In this document: one piece after another, positions 18,402 to 27,050 of the stretch
Position numbering within the stretch: position 1 is the stretch's first letter
Layout: each line of letters starts with the position of its first letter
Origin: Erythrobacteraceae bacterium E2-1 Yellow Sea
GTDB taxonomy: Bacteria; Pseudomonadota; Alphaproteobacteria; Sphingomonadales; Sphingomonadaceae
Assembly (NCBI GenBank): GCA_014983025.1
Contig: JADCLP010000005.1
Location: forward strand, 78,877-142,876
Length of the DNA stretch: 64,000 nucleotides
Reading direction: 5' to 3'
Made by a program: the position numbers and the translations under genes
The notes under the pieces: generated by a model
Database searches by the model: none
The model's input: only the letters and a program-made list of their open reading frames with translations
What the model was told of the DNA's origin: nothing

Positions 18402-19865
18402 ATGACCATGAGCATCATACGTAAAATCCTGATTTCACTTGCCGTCGTGCTTGTCATTCTAGCTGGGTTGGCTTTCTGGCTTACCCGACCGGAAAAATCA
18501 GAGCTCACCGTAGATGAATTATCGGGAACCGATCCTGTAATTACAGAGGCAAAGGGGCGGCTGATCCCTTCATTCCAGATTGTTGACCCGATCGGTTGGG
18601 CGGATCGAGCCGCGCCGACACCAGCAGAGGGGCTGAGGGTGGGGCGCTTTGCCGAAGGTCTGGATCACCCCCGTGTTATTTACACACTACCTAATGGTGA
18701 TGTTCTGGTGGCATTGACCCAGAGCCCGAAATGGGGTGGTCGCGGAATCAAGGGTGCGATCACCCGCTATTTCATGAAGCGCGTGCGGGCTTATGGAGAC
18801 TCAGCAAATCAGATCGTGCTGCTGCGCGATGGTGACGGGGATGGTGTGGCGGAGGGACGCCACATTCTGCTGAACGATCTGGTTTCACCATCAGGTATCG
18901 CGTGGCATGACGGCACGCTATACATCGCCAACCATGACGCCTTGCTGGCTTTCCCTTATGCGCTGGGAGGGGATAAGGTGACAGGTGAGCCGATCAAGCT
19001 GATGGATCTGCCTGCTGCGGGCCATCACTGGATGCGTAATATCAAGATCAACGCTGATGGCACACGCATCTATGTTGCGGTGGGATCTGGCAGCAATGTC
19101 GGGGAATATGGGATGGGGGCCGAGGAAGGCCGCGCGATGATCTGGGAATACAATCTGGAAACCAATCGTCAACGCCCCTTTGCCCAGGGGCTACGTAACC
19201 CCAATGGTCTGGATTTCAGCCCCTGGACTGGTGAACTGTGGACCACAGTGAATGAGCGGGATGAGATGGGCCCGGATATGGTGCCCGATTATCTCACCAA
19301 TGTTCCGGTGGGCGCCCAGTATGGCTGGCCGTGGATTTACTGGAAGGATAAGTTTGACAGGCGAGTGAAGGCGCCAGTACCCGCCTATCTAGCTGAATAT
19401 ACTAGAAAACCTGAATACTCACTGGGCCCACATGTGGCACCTTTGGGGTTGGTGTTCAGCAAGAAAGGCAATCGGATGGGGCAGAAATTTGCCAGTGGCG
19501 CCTTCATTGCGCGGCACGGGTCATGGAACCGCAGCCCTCCATCAGGTTATGATGTGGTTTATGTCGCATTCGATGCACGCGGCAATCCCACCGGCAAGCC
19601 CATGCCGGTGCTCAGCGGTTTTCTGACAGATGATGGAGAAACTTACGGTCGGCCGACATGGGTCGAATGGGCAGGTGACGGCGCTCTGCTGGTGAGTGAT
19701 GATACAGCGGGAATTATCTGGCGTGTCATAGCGCCCGGAGTTGAACCGGCCGGAGCCATCGAACCAGTCAAGGGTGAGCGTTTACGCGCCCGCAGCGGAT
19801 TGGGTGGCGATGCCGCAGCATCTTTCGGCAAGGATGATTATGCGCGGGTTGAACCACAGCAATAG
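18402..19865 (+). CDS. PQQ-dependent sugar dehydrogenase family protein (L-sorbosone dehydrogenase-like)
   Basis: A 487-aa protein with an N-terminal membrane anchor (about residues 7-29) and a periplasmic beta-propeller of the soluble glucose/sorbosone dehydrogenase type: GRFAEGLDHPRVIY, LVSPSGIAWHDGTLYIANHD, QGLRNPNGLDF and FIARHGSWNRSPPSGYDV. These segments carry the PQQ/calcium contacts in relatives. The substrate is unknown. No pqq synthesis genes are in the window, so activity depends on PQQ from elsewhere. The start may be ATG 18402 or 18408. Confidence 0.83.
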   Translation: MTMSIIRKILISLAVVLVILAGLAFWLTRPEKSELTVDELSGTDPVITEAKGRLIPSFQIVDPIGWADRAAPTPAEGLRVGRFAEGLDHPRVIYTLPNGDVLVALTQSPKWGGRGIKGAITRYFMKRVRAYGDSANQIVLLRDGDGDGVAEGRHILLNDLVSPSGIAWHDGTLYIANHDALLAFPYALGGDKVTGEPIKLMDLPAAGHHWMRNIKINADGTRIYVAVGSGSNVGEYGMGAEEGRAMIWEYNLETNRQRPFAQGLRNPNGLDFSPWTGELWTTVNERDEMGPDMVPDYLTNVPVGAQYGWPWIYWKDKFDRRVKAPVPAYLAEYTRKPEYSLGPHVAPLGLVFSKKGNRMGQKFASGAFIARHGSWNRSPPSGYDVVYVAFDARGNPTGKPMPVLSGFLTDDGETYGRPTWVEWAGDGALLVSDDTAGIIWRVIAPGVEPAGAIEPVKGERLRARSGLGGDAAASFGKDDYARVEPQQ

Positions 19866-19871
19866 GTCTTG

Positions 19872-19888
19872 AGTCGCGCTGCGCGACT
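19872..19888. terminator. Hairpin between convergent genes
   Basis: AGTCGCGC / GCGCGACT arms almost touching, in the 37-base gap between the dehydrogenase and DUF815 genes. No good T-tract on either side, so its termination role is tentative. Confidence 0.4.
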
Positions 19889-19902
19889 TAGCACTGCCCC
19901 AC

Positions 19903-20730
19903 TTAGATTGCCTTGCCGGAACGCCCGGCCAACTCCACCACGAATTGCCATGCGCAGCGTCCGGAGCGCTGGCCGCGTTGCGCCGCCCATTCTATCGCAT
20001 CTGCACGGTCAAAGCTTAGCCCATATGCATCTGCATGTGCGGCCACAATGGCGAGATAATCATCCTGGTCGCAAGGGTGGAATCCCAGCCTCAGCCCAAA
20101 ACGATCAGCCAGCGCCAGCGAATCATCCATCCAGTCCCTTTGATTGAGTGGGCCGGCCTGGTCATGGTCGCCACGCGCCAATATTGCGCGGTGGTTTGAT
20201 GTGACCGTCAAGCGGATGTTGGCGGGGCGCGGTGCCAGGCCACCCTCCAATGCACTGCGTAAATCGCGCAGCATGGCATCATCCGCGTGATCAAAGGCCA
20301 GATCGTCCAGATAGACGACGAATTGTCGCGGTATTTTCGAGATTGTGGCGAATAGGTCGGGCAATTCTGCCAGGCTGGCACTGTCAATCTGGATCAGTGC
20401 AATCGAACCGGGAAATTCTGCGGCAGCCGCAGCCACCGATGCCCGCAACAGGGCGGACTTGCCCATACCTCGCGCGCCCCACAACAACATGTCATGCGCG
20501 GCAAAACCTTGGGCATGGCGGCGGATGTTTTCTGCCAATACCTGTTTCTGGCGATCGATCCCTTTCAAGCGATCGAGTGACAATGCATCTAGCCGGGTTA
20601 CTTCACGTACCCGGCCATGGTGCCATGAATAACCAGGATGAGCAGCCCAATCAGCATCACTGGCACTGGGTGGTGCAATCTTTTCCAGTGCATCGGCAAT
20701 TCGGGCCAAGGGATCGCCCTGATCGATCAT
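19903..20730 (-). CDS. DUF815 family P-loop ATPase
   Basis: A 275-aa AAA-like ATPase of the DUF815 family. An N-terminal GYSWHHGRVREV region precedes GIDRQKQVLAENIRRH, then Walker A LLWGARGMGKSALLRA, Walker B VVYLDDLAF and sensor TSNHRA. The biological role is not established. The start at 20730 follows GGAGG by about 10 bases. It diverges from the tsaC/sua5 gene across 60 bases. Confidence 0.86.
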   Translation of the reverse strand: MIDQGDPLARIADALEKIAPPSASDADWAAHPGYSWHHGRVREVTRLDALSLDRLKGIDRQKQVLAENIRRHAQGFAAHDMLLWGARGMGKSALLRASVAAAAAEFPGSIALIQIDSASLAELPDLFATISKIPRQFVVYLDDLAFDHADDAMLRDLRSALEGGLAPRPANIRLTVTSNHRAILARGDHDQAGPLNQRDWMDDSLALADRFGLRLGFHPCDQDDYLAIVAAHADAYGLSFDRADAIEWAAQRGQRSGRCAWQFVVELAGRSGKAI

Positions 20731-20790
20731 TTGTGTTCTTCCTCCGGCAAATCGCTTGGCAAGCTGGGTCACCCCCTATAGCGGGTGGGC

Positions 20791-21735
20791 ATGGCCAGCA
20801 AGAAGGTAACATTAAGGCTTCAGGCGGACAGCGCAGGAATTTCCCGCGCAGCAGAGCTATTGGCACAGGGTGGCTTGGTGGCTGTGCCCACTGAAACTGT
20901 CTATGGACTGGCTGCCTGTGCGGATAGTGTTGATGCGGTGGCCGGGATCTATGAAGCGAAAGGCAGGCCCAGCTTCAATCCCTTGATCGTGCATGTGAGC
21001 GATGTGGATCAGGCAGATCAATTGGCTGATTTCGATGCACGCGCCCATTTGCTGGCTGACAGGTTCTGGCCCGGCCCGCTGACAATGGTGTTGCCGTTGC
21101 GGGTGGGCGCCGTGCTGGCAGGCGCAGTAACCGCAGGCCTGCCGACAGTGGCGCTACGCAGTCCGGCGCATCCGGCGATGCGGGCCTTGCTTGGGCAATG
21201 TGATTTTACACTCGCTGCGCCCTCTGCCAACCGCAGCGGCTGGGTCAGTCCGACCAGCGCAGACCATGTTCTGGCCACGCTGGACGGACGGATTGATGCA
21301 GTGTTGGATGGAGGGGAGACAGAGCGGGGCCTGGAATCAACCATTGTTGCGCTGCGCCCAAATGATGGCTGGTCACTTTTGCGCCCAGGCCCTGTAACTG
21401 AAGCGGAATTGGCTGAAATCCTGGGTGAGGGTCCACTTCCAGTTGGGGAGGGGGTGGAGGCTCCCGGCCAGCTGGCGCAACATTATGCCCCAGGAAAACC
21501 TGTGCGGTTGAACGCGCAACATGCCGAAGCAGATGAGTATCTGATTGGATTTGCTGATGTTGTGGGCGATTGCTCGCTTTCGCAAAGTGGTGACCTGGCA
21601 GAGGCGGCGGCGCAGCTATACGCTTGCCTTTATTCAGGCGCGCAAAGCGCGCTGCCAAAAATTGCCGTCGCTACAATTCCTGACGTGGGGATTGGTTATG
21701 CGATCAATGATCGATTGCGCCGCGCAGCTGCATAA
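20791..21735 (+). CDS. L-threonylcarbamoyladenylate synthase, Sua5 type
   Basis: A 314-aa protein: YrdC domain (about 10-195, with VAVPTETVYGLAACA and NRSGWVSPTSADHV), then a linker and a C-terminal Sua5 domain containing GQLAQHYAPGKPVRL. It makes threonylcarbamoyl-AMP from threonine, bicarbonate and ATP for t6A37 in tRNA. The extra domain identifies the Sua5 long form rather than TsaC. The start at 20791 (MASKKV) is preferred over the GTG two codons earlier. Confidence 0.91.
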   Translation: MASKKVTLRLQADSAGISRAAELLAQGGLVAVPTETVYGLAACADSVDAVAGIYEAKGRPSFNPLIVHVSDVDQADQLADFDARAHLLADRFWPGPLTMVLPLRVGAVLAGAVTAGLPTVALRSPAHPAMRALLGQCDFTLAAPSANRSGWVSPTSADHVLATLDGRIDAVLDGGETERGLESTIVALRPNDGWSLLRPGPVTEAELAEILGEGPLPVGEGVEAPGQLAQHYAPGKPVRLNAQHAEADEYLIGFADVVGDCSLSQSGDLAEAAAQLYACLYSGAQSALPKIAVATIPDVGIGYAINDRLRRAAA

Positions 21736-21748
21736 GCGGCTTGCCCGC

Positions 21749-22507
21749 CTATTTTGCGGCGTCTGCTTCCTCAACATTCTGGCACACTAGCTTGCCCGAT
21801 CCCATGGCATTGACCTTGCAAGTGGCGCGACCATGAATGGTTACCTTGCCCGATCCCATGATATTGGCATCGACCTTGCCATCAGAAGCGAATTCAGCCT
21901 CACCCGAACCGGCGATGGTGATATCGGCGCTTTCGACTTTGAGGTCACGCATTGCGGCGGATCCTGAGCCGAGCAGGTTGAGGTCAAGTGTATTCACATT
22001 GCCTGATGTGGTGAAGGAACCTGAGCCGGCGACATTCACATCTGCCTTTTGGGCCTTCAGGGATTTCACCACCAGGCTGCCCGACCCAAGGATATTGATG
22101 TCTGCTTCACCTGCCATCTCAGCCGCCTCGATTGTGCCAGATCCGGCAATCGTCAGCGCGCGTGGGGCCGGCATGGTTACGCGGATTACGGCCGTACTGG
22201 TACCTTTATGGTTGCCATCCTTGCGCAAAATACCCAGCGTCCCATCATCCAGAGTGAAACGGATAAGGTCCACCACCTCTGCATCGCCTGATACATCAAT
22301 ATCCAGCGAGGAACCCTCGTTGATTACGACCGTATCAGGCCCGGCCAGAACCAGTTCGGTCGGCGCATCGCCAGTCATGTCCAGTTCGGACAAGGGCACA
22401 CCCTTTTCACCGTTGATTTCGTACTTCACGTCGCCGCAACCCGCCAATGCGGCGGACAGCGCGATGGCCGCGACAGGGGCAATGCCCTTGATCAGCTTGT
22501 GAAACAT
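21749..22507 (-). CDS. GIN-domain (DUF2807) lipoprotein
   Basis: A 252-aa lipoprotein with a signal peptide and lipobox LAGC (Cys24). The C-terminal two thirds is a GIN-domain right-handed beta-helix with repeated GSG turns (IAGSGTIE, ILGSGSLV, VAGSGSFT, LLGSGSAA, IAGSGEAE, IMGSGKVT, AMGSGKLV), spaced roughly 15-22 residues. The family is often encoded in auto-transporter or adhesin contexts and its function is unknown. GGAG just upstream of ATG 22507 supports this start over the much longer open frame. Confidence 0.84.
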   Translation of the reverse strand: MFHKLIKGIAPVAAIALSAALAGCGDVKYEINGEKGVPLSELDMTGDAPTELVLAGPDTVVINEGSSLDIDVSGDAEVVDLIRFTLDDGTLGILRKDGNHKGTSTAVIRVTMPAPRALTIAGSGTIEAAEMAGEADINILGSGSLVVKSLKAQKADVNVAGSGSFTTSGNVNTLDLNLLGSGSAAMRDLKVESADITIAGSGEAEFASDGKVDANIMGSGKVTIHGRATCKVNAMGSGKLVCQNVEEADAAK

Positions 22508-22580
22508 GTTGTGTCTCCAATTCCTCTGCGTATTGCTGATATAATACACTATGTGAGCCAGTTCAACGCGCAAAGAAAAA

Positions 22581-22602
22581 GGGCCGCCCCTTCGGGCAGC
22601 CC
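22581..22602 (-). terminator. Intrinsic terminator after carD
   Basis: Hairpin GGGCTGCCC / GGGCGGCCC (one mismatch) around a GAAG loop, followed on the minus strand by TTTTTCTTT. It lies 30 bases past the carD stop. Confidence 0.8.
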
Positions 22603-22631
22603 TTGATCGAAATGAGTCTGTCGTTGATCGA

Positions 22632-23165
22632 TCAGGCTTCTTCGGTATTCTCGTAATATTGCGGCGCATGTTCACGCAGTACGTCGAGAATCTTTTCCAG
22701 CGCAGTCGGTTCATCCGTTTCTTCCATAGCCGCCAATTCGCGTGCCAGGCGGCTCGATGCCGCTTCAAAGATCTGCCGTTCGGAATAGCTTTGTTCCGGC
22801 TGGTCTTCCGGGCGGAACAGGTCACGTGTGACCTCTGCGATCAGCACGATTTCGCCAGAATTGATTTTGGCTTCATATTCCTGTGCGCGGCGCGACCACA
22901 TGGTGCGCTTTACCTTGGGCTTGCCCTTCAGCGTATCGATCGCTTCCTTCAGCGTCTTGTCGCTGGAAAGCTTGCGCATACCGATCGATTCAACCTTGTT
23001 TATCGGAACACGCAGCGTCATCCGCTCTTTTTCAAAGCGCAGGACATAAAGTTCCAGCTGCATGCCGGCGATTTCTTCATTCTGCAGTTCAATAACACGG
23101 CCAACGCCATGCTTGGGATAGACAACATAATCCCCAACAACAAAGGCAGGAGCACTGCTTGCCAT
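22632..23165 (-). CDS. carD: CarD/CdnL family transcription regulator
   Basis: A 177-aa protein. The N-terminal CarD/TRCF RNA-polymerase-interaction domain (FVVGDYVVYPKHGVGRVIE) binds the beta subunit; the C-terminal helical domain contacts promoter DNA. CarD/CdnL stabilises open complexes, notably at rRNA and growth promoters in alphaproteobacteria. AAGGA 6 bases before ATG 23165 fixes the start, although the frame continues upstream to 23252. Confidence 0.92.
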   Translation of the reverse strand: MASSAPAFVVGDYVVYPKHGVGRVIELQNEEIAGMQLELYVLRFEKERMTLRVPINKVESIGMRKLSSDKTLKEAIDTLKGKPKVKRTMWSRRAQEYEAKINSGEIVLIAEVTRDLFRPEDQPEQSYSERQIFEAASSRLARELAAMEETDEPTALEKILDVLREHAPQYYENTEEA

Positions 23166-23314
23166 GCCAAATCCTTTCATTGGACCGGCCAGTGTCACGC
23201 GGTCAAATCTCCTGTTCGGGCCTGCAAAAAAACAGGCTCGATATAGGCTCATTTATGGCGTGATGCTGGTCTTGTGTCCTTCTTGGTTCGCCTCCGCCAC
23301 CGGGACCAACCGGT

Positions 23315-23343
23315 GCGGTTGTTTGATTATATAGCACAACCGC
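23315..23343. promoter_or_regulatory. Inverted repeat with AT-rich spacer upstream of carD
   Basis: GCGGTTGT (23315-23322) and ACAACCGC (23336-23343) form perfect 8-bp arms around a 13-base spacer that reads as a TATATAATC-like core on the minus strand. It lies about 150 bases upstream of the carD start and may be an operator over its promoter. Function is inferred. Confidence 0.45.
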
Positions 23344-23350
23344 AACAAAA

Positions 23351-23374
23351 TTGCGAGTCATTCACGACTCGCAA
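23351..23374 (-). terminator. Intrinsic terminator after fdxA
   Basis: Perfect 9-bp arms TTGCGAGTC / GACTCGCAA around a 6-base loop, followed on the minus strand by TTTTGTTG. It lies about 75 bases past the fdxA stop. Confidence 0.7.
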
Positions 23375-23448
23375 TCTGAAGGACGAAATATATTGCAGGA
23401 TGATTGTAATTCGCAGCTAGGGCGCGGCTGACGAATCAGCCAGCGGGA

Positions 23449-23787
23449 TCAATCGCCCTCGCCAGGTTCGGCAGAGAAATACTTGTCGAACTTGCCTTCT
23501 TCACCCTTGTGCTCATCGGCATCTGCGGGCGGCTCTTTCTGGCTGGTGATATTGGGCCATTCAGCTGAATATTTGGTGTTGAGTTCCAGCCACTGTTCCA
23601 AACCGCTTTCCGTATCAGGCAGAATGGCTTCTGCCGGACATTCCGGTTCACACACGCCGCAATCGATACATTCCGACGGGTTGATGACGAGCATGTTTTC
23701 GCCTTCATAAAAACAGTCGACAGGGCAGACCTCGACGCAGTCGGTATATTTGCATTTGATGCAGGCGTCGGTGACGACATAGGTCAT
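23449..23787 (-). CDS. fdxA: Seven-iron ferredoxin FdxA
   Basis: A 112-aa ferredoxin binding one 3Fe-4S and one 4Fe-4S cluster: [18 protein letters not shown] supplies the first set and [15 protein letters not shown] the second. The long acidic C-terminal tail is typical of alphaproteobacterial FdxA. It is a low-potential electron carrier in the cytoplasm. It overlaps the S4 gene by 4 bases and is followed by a strong hairpin. Confidence 0.93.
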   Translation of the reverse strand: MTYVVTDACIKCKYTDCVEVCPVDCFYEGENMLVINPSECIDCGVCEPECPAEAILPDTESGLEQWLELNTKYSAEWPNITSQKEPPADADEHKGEEGKFDKYFSAEPGEGD

Positions 23788-24131
23788 GGTTTAGCATTCC
23801 CTTTGAATTGGCTTTGTTGTTCTGGTGCTATGGCGCTTTCACCGTCGCGGTCAAGTTCCTGATAATGTGTTCGTGCCATTCCAGGTGGCCCACGGTGCTG
23901 TGGAAGGGCAAGAATTTCTATCAGGCGAACAGTTTTTCCCAGCGGAATGGTCAATACATCACCGATATGAACAGACTCGCTGCTGCGCACTGCACGCTGG
24001 CCATTGATGCGCAGATGCCCCTCTTCAATCAAGGCGGCAGCGCGGCTGCGGGTGCGGACGAACCGCAGATAGACCAGCGCACGGTCGAGCCGCAGTGATT
24101 GTCCAGGGGCGGGGTTGTCCAGTGCAGGCAA
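23784..24131 (-). CDS. S4-domain RNA-binding protein (Hsp15-like)
   Basis: A 115-aa protein with one S4 domain (about residues 13-60: [20 protein letters not shown] and [10 protein letters not shown]) and a short charged tail. It resembles Hsp15, the heat-shock protein that rescues stalled 50S-peptidyl-tRNA, but in this lineage it is usually annotated only as an S4 protein. It starts 6 bases after the helicase stop and overlaps fdxA by 4 bases: helicase, S4 protein and fdxA form one operon. Confidence 0.85.
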   Translation of the reverse strand: MPALDNPAPGQSLRLDRALVYLRFVRTRSRAAALIEEGHLRINGQRAVRSSESVHIGDVLTIPLGKTVRLIEILALPQHRGPPGMARTHYQELDRDGESAIAPEQQSQFKGNAKP

Positions 24132-24136
24132 GCAGG

Positions 24137-26839
24137 TCAGCGTAGCAGATCGGCCAATGCATCAAAGGCGCCGCGGGCACGGGCGGGGCCATAATCGGGC
24201 TTTTTCTCGCGTCTTAGGCCACGGTCCGTGCGCGGGCCGCCAGGCTTGCCCTTGGCACCTGTTTTACCAGTATTTGGTTTGCCGCGCTGTTTGCCCTGGG
24301 GATTGCCGCGCTGCTGACCACCTTCCTGCTTGCCGCGCGGTTTGCGCCGCCGATTGTTCTGGTGTTCCGCATCTTGCGCACGGCGGGGGCGCCAGCTCCA
24401 ATTGTCGGGTGCAGGTGGGCCGAATGCACCATCTGCCAGGGGTTTTGCCTTGTGCTGGTGGAAACCAGCCCCGCCCAGCAAGCGGGCGATGTTCGCCTCT
24501 TCCAGCCCGATGGAGATGGGTAGCGACAGGTCCAGACGGAAATTTCGATTGGGTTTGCCAGCCTCTCCCTTCTGGGCAGAATTTTGTCGCGCATCAAAGG
24601 CGGCGCGCAGAATCTTCTCGGCCAGATCAACGCGAATTGCCTGTTTGCCGGCAGGGCGATAACCGGCGGGCAGGCGTGCATGTTGCCCCTCTGGCAAGGT
24701 GATCACAGGCAGCATGGCTGGTTGCAGATCACGCTGGTCGATGCCCAGGGCATGAAGCAGCTGGCGTGGAGCAGGCTTCAGAAGATCGCGCGCGAAAATA
24801 TCGAGTGCGCCGAACACGACACCAATTTTGCGGAGATAGGGGCGTTGTTCCTTTGGTAAATGCTCCAGCGCAGCCATTTCGCGCGTCACCACACCATGGC
24901 CAGCGATCAGCGCATGCAGCACGGCACGTGCTTCAGACCCAGCTTCGGGATCGCGCGCAGCCTCTGCCAATTGGCGCAGGGGGGCCAGCGGTTCCAGCTG
25001 GGCGGTGACCCAGCCGTTCAAACCCTCCAGCAATTGTGTGCGTTGCGGTTCGGCCAACAAGGATACATCACGTGTCAGCTCCAACCGTGAACTGGAAAAA
25101 TCATCGGGCAGTTCGATTCGAGCAAGCGTGTGCCCGTCCCAGATAACCTGGCCTTGTTCGATTGAGAGCTGATCCACCCCCTGCGACATCACCCATGCGG
25201 CACGTTCGGCCAACAGGCGCGGCAAGGCCTTTTCGGCTGCAGACAGCAACATCTTGCGGTCAGCATGGCCGGCGGCGGGATCGACAACGAAGCGGAAACC
25301 ATCAAGCCGGCCGATATGTTCGCCCTCAACAGTCAGTTCGCCACCCGTTTCCAGCTTTACCGGCAGGGCGCTGCCATCCTGGCCAAGAGATTTCATCAAG
25401 ATTGCCGTCCTTCGATTCACAAAACGTTCTGTCAGCCGCGCATGTAATGCATCTGACAACCGCGCCTCAACCGCACGTGCCCGCGCAGCCATTTCATCAC
25501 GCGCCAGCACCCAATCGGGGCGCTGGCAGATATAGGCCCAAGATCGGATCGCCGCTATCCTTCCTTGCAGCGTGGCGATATCCCCCTGGACCATATCCAG
25601 CTCCGCTATACGTGCCGCGACAAAATCCGCCCCCAGATAGCCTGTTCGCAGATCCTGCCACAGCCGCGCAACAAAGCGGGCATGCGTATCCGGCCCCACT
25701 TGCCTGAAATCTGGCAGGCTGCAAGCCTCCCAAAAACGCCGCACCATTCCGGTACCCTTGATATCCTGTGCTAGTGGTTCTTCGGCTAGGCGCTTTAGAA
25801 CGGCCAGGTCCACAGCTTCGGGGGCGGATTTCAGTTGCTGTTTGTCAGGCCCTGCCTCCAGATCCCCAATCAGCGTGGCGATTGAGGAAAAACGCGGATC
25901 AGCCTCGCGCCAGAATAAATGTGTCAGCGGCTGAAAGCGATGTTCTTCGATCGCATAGATTTCTTCTTCGGTAAATTCATGGGTACCACCATCCTTCATG
26001 CCCGAAATTGTGCCAAATGTTCCATCGCGCTGGTGTCGGCCGGCGCGGCCGGCAATTTGTGCCATTTCGGATGGGGTCAGCCGACGATTGCGCCTGCCAT
26101 CGAATTTTTCGAGCGAGGCAAAGGCAACATGGTGCAGGTCGAGATTGAGACCCATGCCAATGGCATCGGTGGCGACAATATAATCCACTTCACCATTTTG
26201 GAACAATTCAACTTGCTTGTTTCGCGTTTCCGGTGAAAGAGCACCCATCACCACCGCCGCGCCACCCCGGAACCGCCGCAGCATCTCTGCCATGGCGTAA
26301 ACCTGCTCCGAACTGAAGGCGACCACGGCGCTGCGCGGGGACAGGCGGGACAATTTGCGGCTGCCAATATGTTTCAGCGTTGAAAAGCGCGGCCTTTCAA
26401 TCATTTCCGCGCGCGGCACCAAGGCGCGCACCATGGGCTCCAGCGTGGCAGAGCCCAGCAGCATTGTCTCTTCCCGTCCGCGCGCATTCAGCAGCCGGTC
26501 GGTGAAGATATGCCCGCGTTCAGGGTCAGCACCCAATTGCGCTTCATCCAGTGCCACAAAGGCATGGCCGCCGCCGAGCCTGTCCATCGCCTCCACAGTG
26601 CAGCAGAAATAGCGCGCATCGGGCGGCTCGATCCGTTCTTCCCCAGTGATCAATGCGACCGATTTTTCACCCTTGATGGCACAGACACGGTCATAAACCT
26701 CGCGCGCCAACAGGCGCAGGGGAAAACCCATCATTCCGCTGGAGTGGCCACACATCCGTTCAATCGCCAGATGCGTCTTGCCGGTATTGGTCGGCCCCAG
26801 CACCGCCTTGACCACACAATGATCACCGATCTTGTTCAC
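24137..26839 (-). CDS. SUV3-like ATP-dependent RNA helicase
   Basis: A 900-aa superfamily 2 helicase: Walker A GPTNTGKTH (residues 15-23), DEAQ box (98-101), GSATLEP, and motif VI QIAGRAGRH, followed by a SUV3 C-terminal region and about 130 residues rich in Lys, Arg, Gly and Gln. The core matches the mitochondrial-degradosome helicase family shared by alphaproteobacteria and mitochondria. A role in RNA decay or ribosome maintenance is inferred. The basic tail probably binds RNA. It is coupled to an S4 RNA-binding protein. Confidence 0.87.
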   Translation of the reverse strand: MNKIGDHCVVKAVLGPTNTGKTHLAIERMCGHSSGMMGFPLRLLAREVYDRVCAIKGEKSVALITGEERIEPPDARYFCCTVEAMDRLGGGHAFVALDEAQLGADPERGHIFTDRLLNARGREETMLLGSATLEPMVRALVPRAEMIERPRFSTLKHIGSRKLSRLSPRSAVVAFSSEQVYAMAEMLRRFRGGAAVVMGALSPETRNKQVELFQNGEVDYIVATDAIGMGLNLDLHHVAFASLEKFDGRRNRRLTPSEMAQIAGRAGRHQRDGTFGTISGMKDGGTHEFTEEEIYAIEEHRFQPLTHLFWREADPRFSSIATLIGDLEAGPDKQQLKSAPEAVDLAVLKRLAEEPLAQDIKGTGMVRRFWEACSLPDFRQVGPDTHARFVARLWQDLRTGYLGADFVAARIAELDMVQGDIATLQGRIAAIRSWAYICQRPDWVLARDEMAARARAVEARLSDALHARLTERFVNRRTAILMKSLGQDGSALPVKLETGGELTVEGEHIGRLDGFRFVVDPAAGHADRKMLLSAAEKALPRLLAERAAWVMSQGVDQLSIEQGQVIWDGHTLARIELPDDFSSSRLELTRDVSLLAEPQRTQLLEGLNGWVTAQLEPLAPLRQLAEAARDPEAGSEARAVLHALIAGHGVVTREMAALEHLPKEQRPYLRKIGVVFGALDIFARDLLKPAPRQLLHALGIDQRDLQPAMLPVITLPEGQHARLPAGYRPAGKQAIRVDLAEKILRAAFDARQNSAQKGEAGKPNRNFRLDLSLPISIGLEEANIARLLGGAGFHQHKAKPLADGAFGPPAPDNWSWRPRRAQDAEHQNNRRRKPRGKQEGGQQRGNPQGKQRGKPNTGKTGAKGKPGGPRTDRGLRREKKPDYGPARARGAFDALADLLR

Positions 26840-27050
26840 ACCATCCTATGTGGCATTGCGCTGTCTTACCCGCAAGCTGCGCGCCAGTATGATGCACGGC
26901 CTTGGCTAATCTGTGCTCTGCTGATCGCAAAGCGGAGTCATCTGGTCGTGGATTAGCGCCATGTTTACTTTGATTGACCTAGAAAATCAGCCATTGCAGC
27001 GATGTTTGGGTGCGGTCTAAACGGACCTGCGCCTTGCAGGAGGGCTAGGG
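26840..27050. promoter_or_regulatory. Divergent promoter region (helicase / M23 peptidase)
   Basis: 211 gene-free bases between divergent starts. AGGAGG at 27038-27043 is the Shine-Dalgarno for the TTG start at 27051. No hairpin terminator, tRNA or recognisable operator was seen. Confidence 0.5.
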
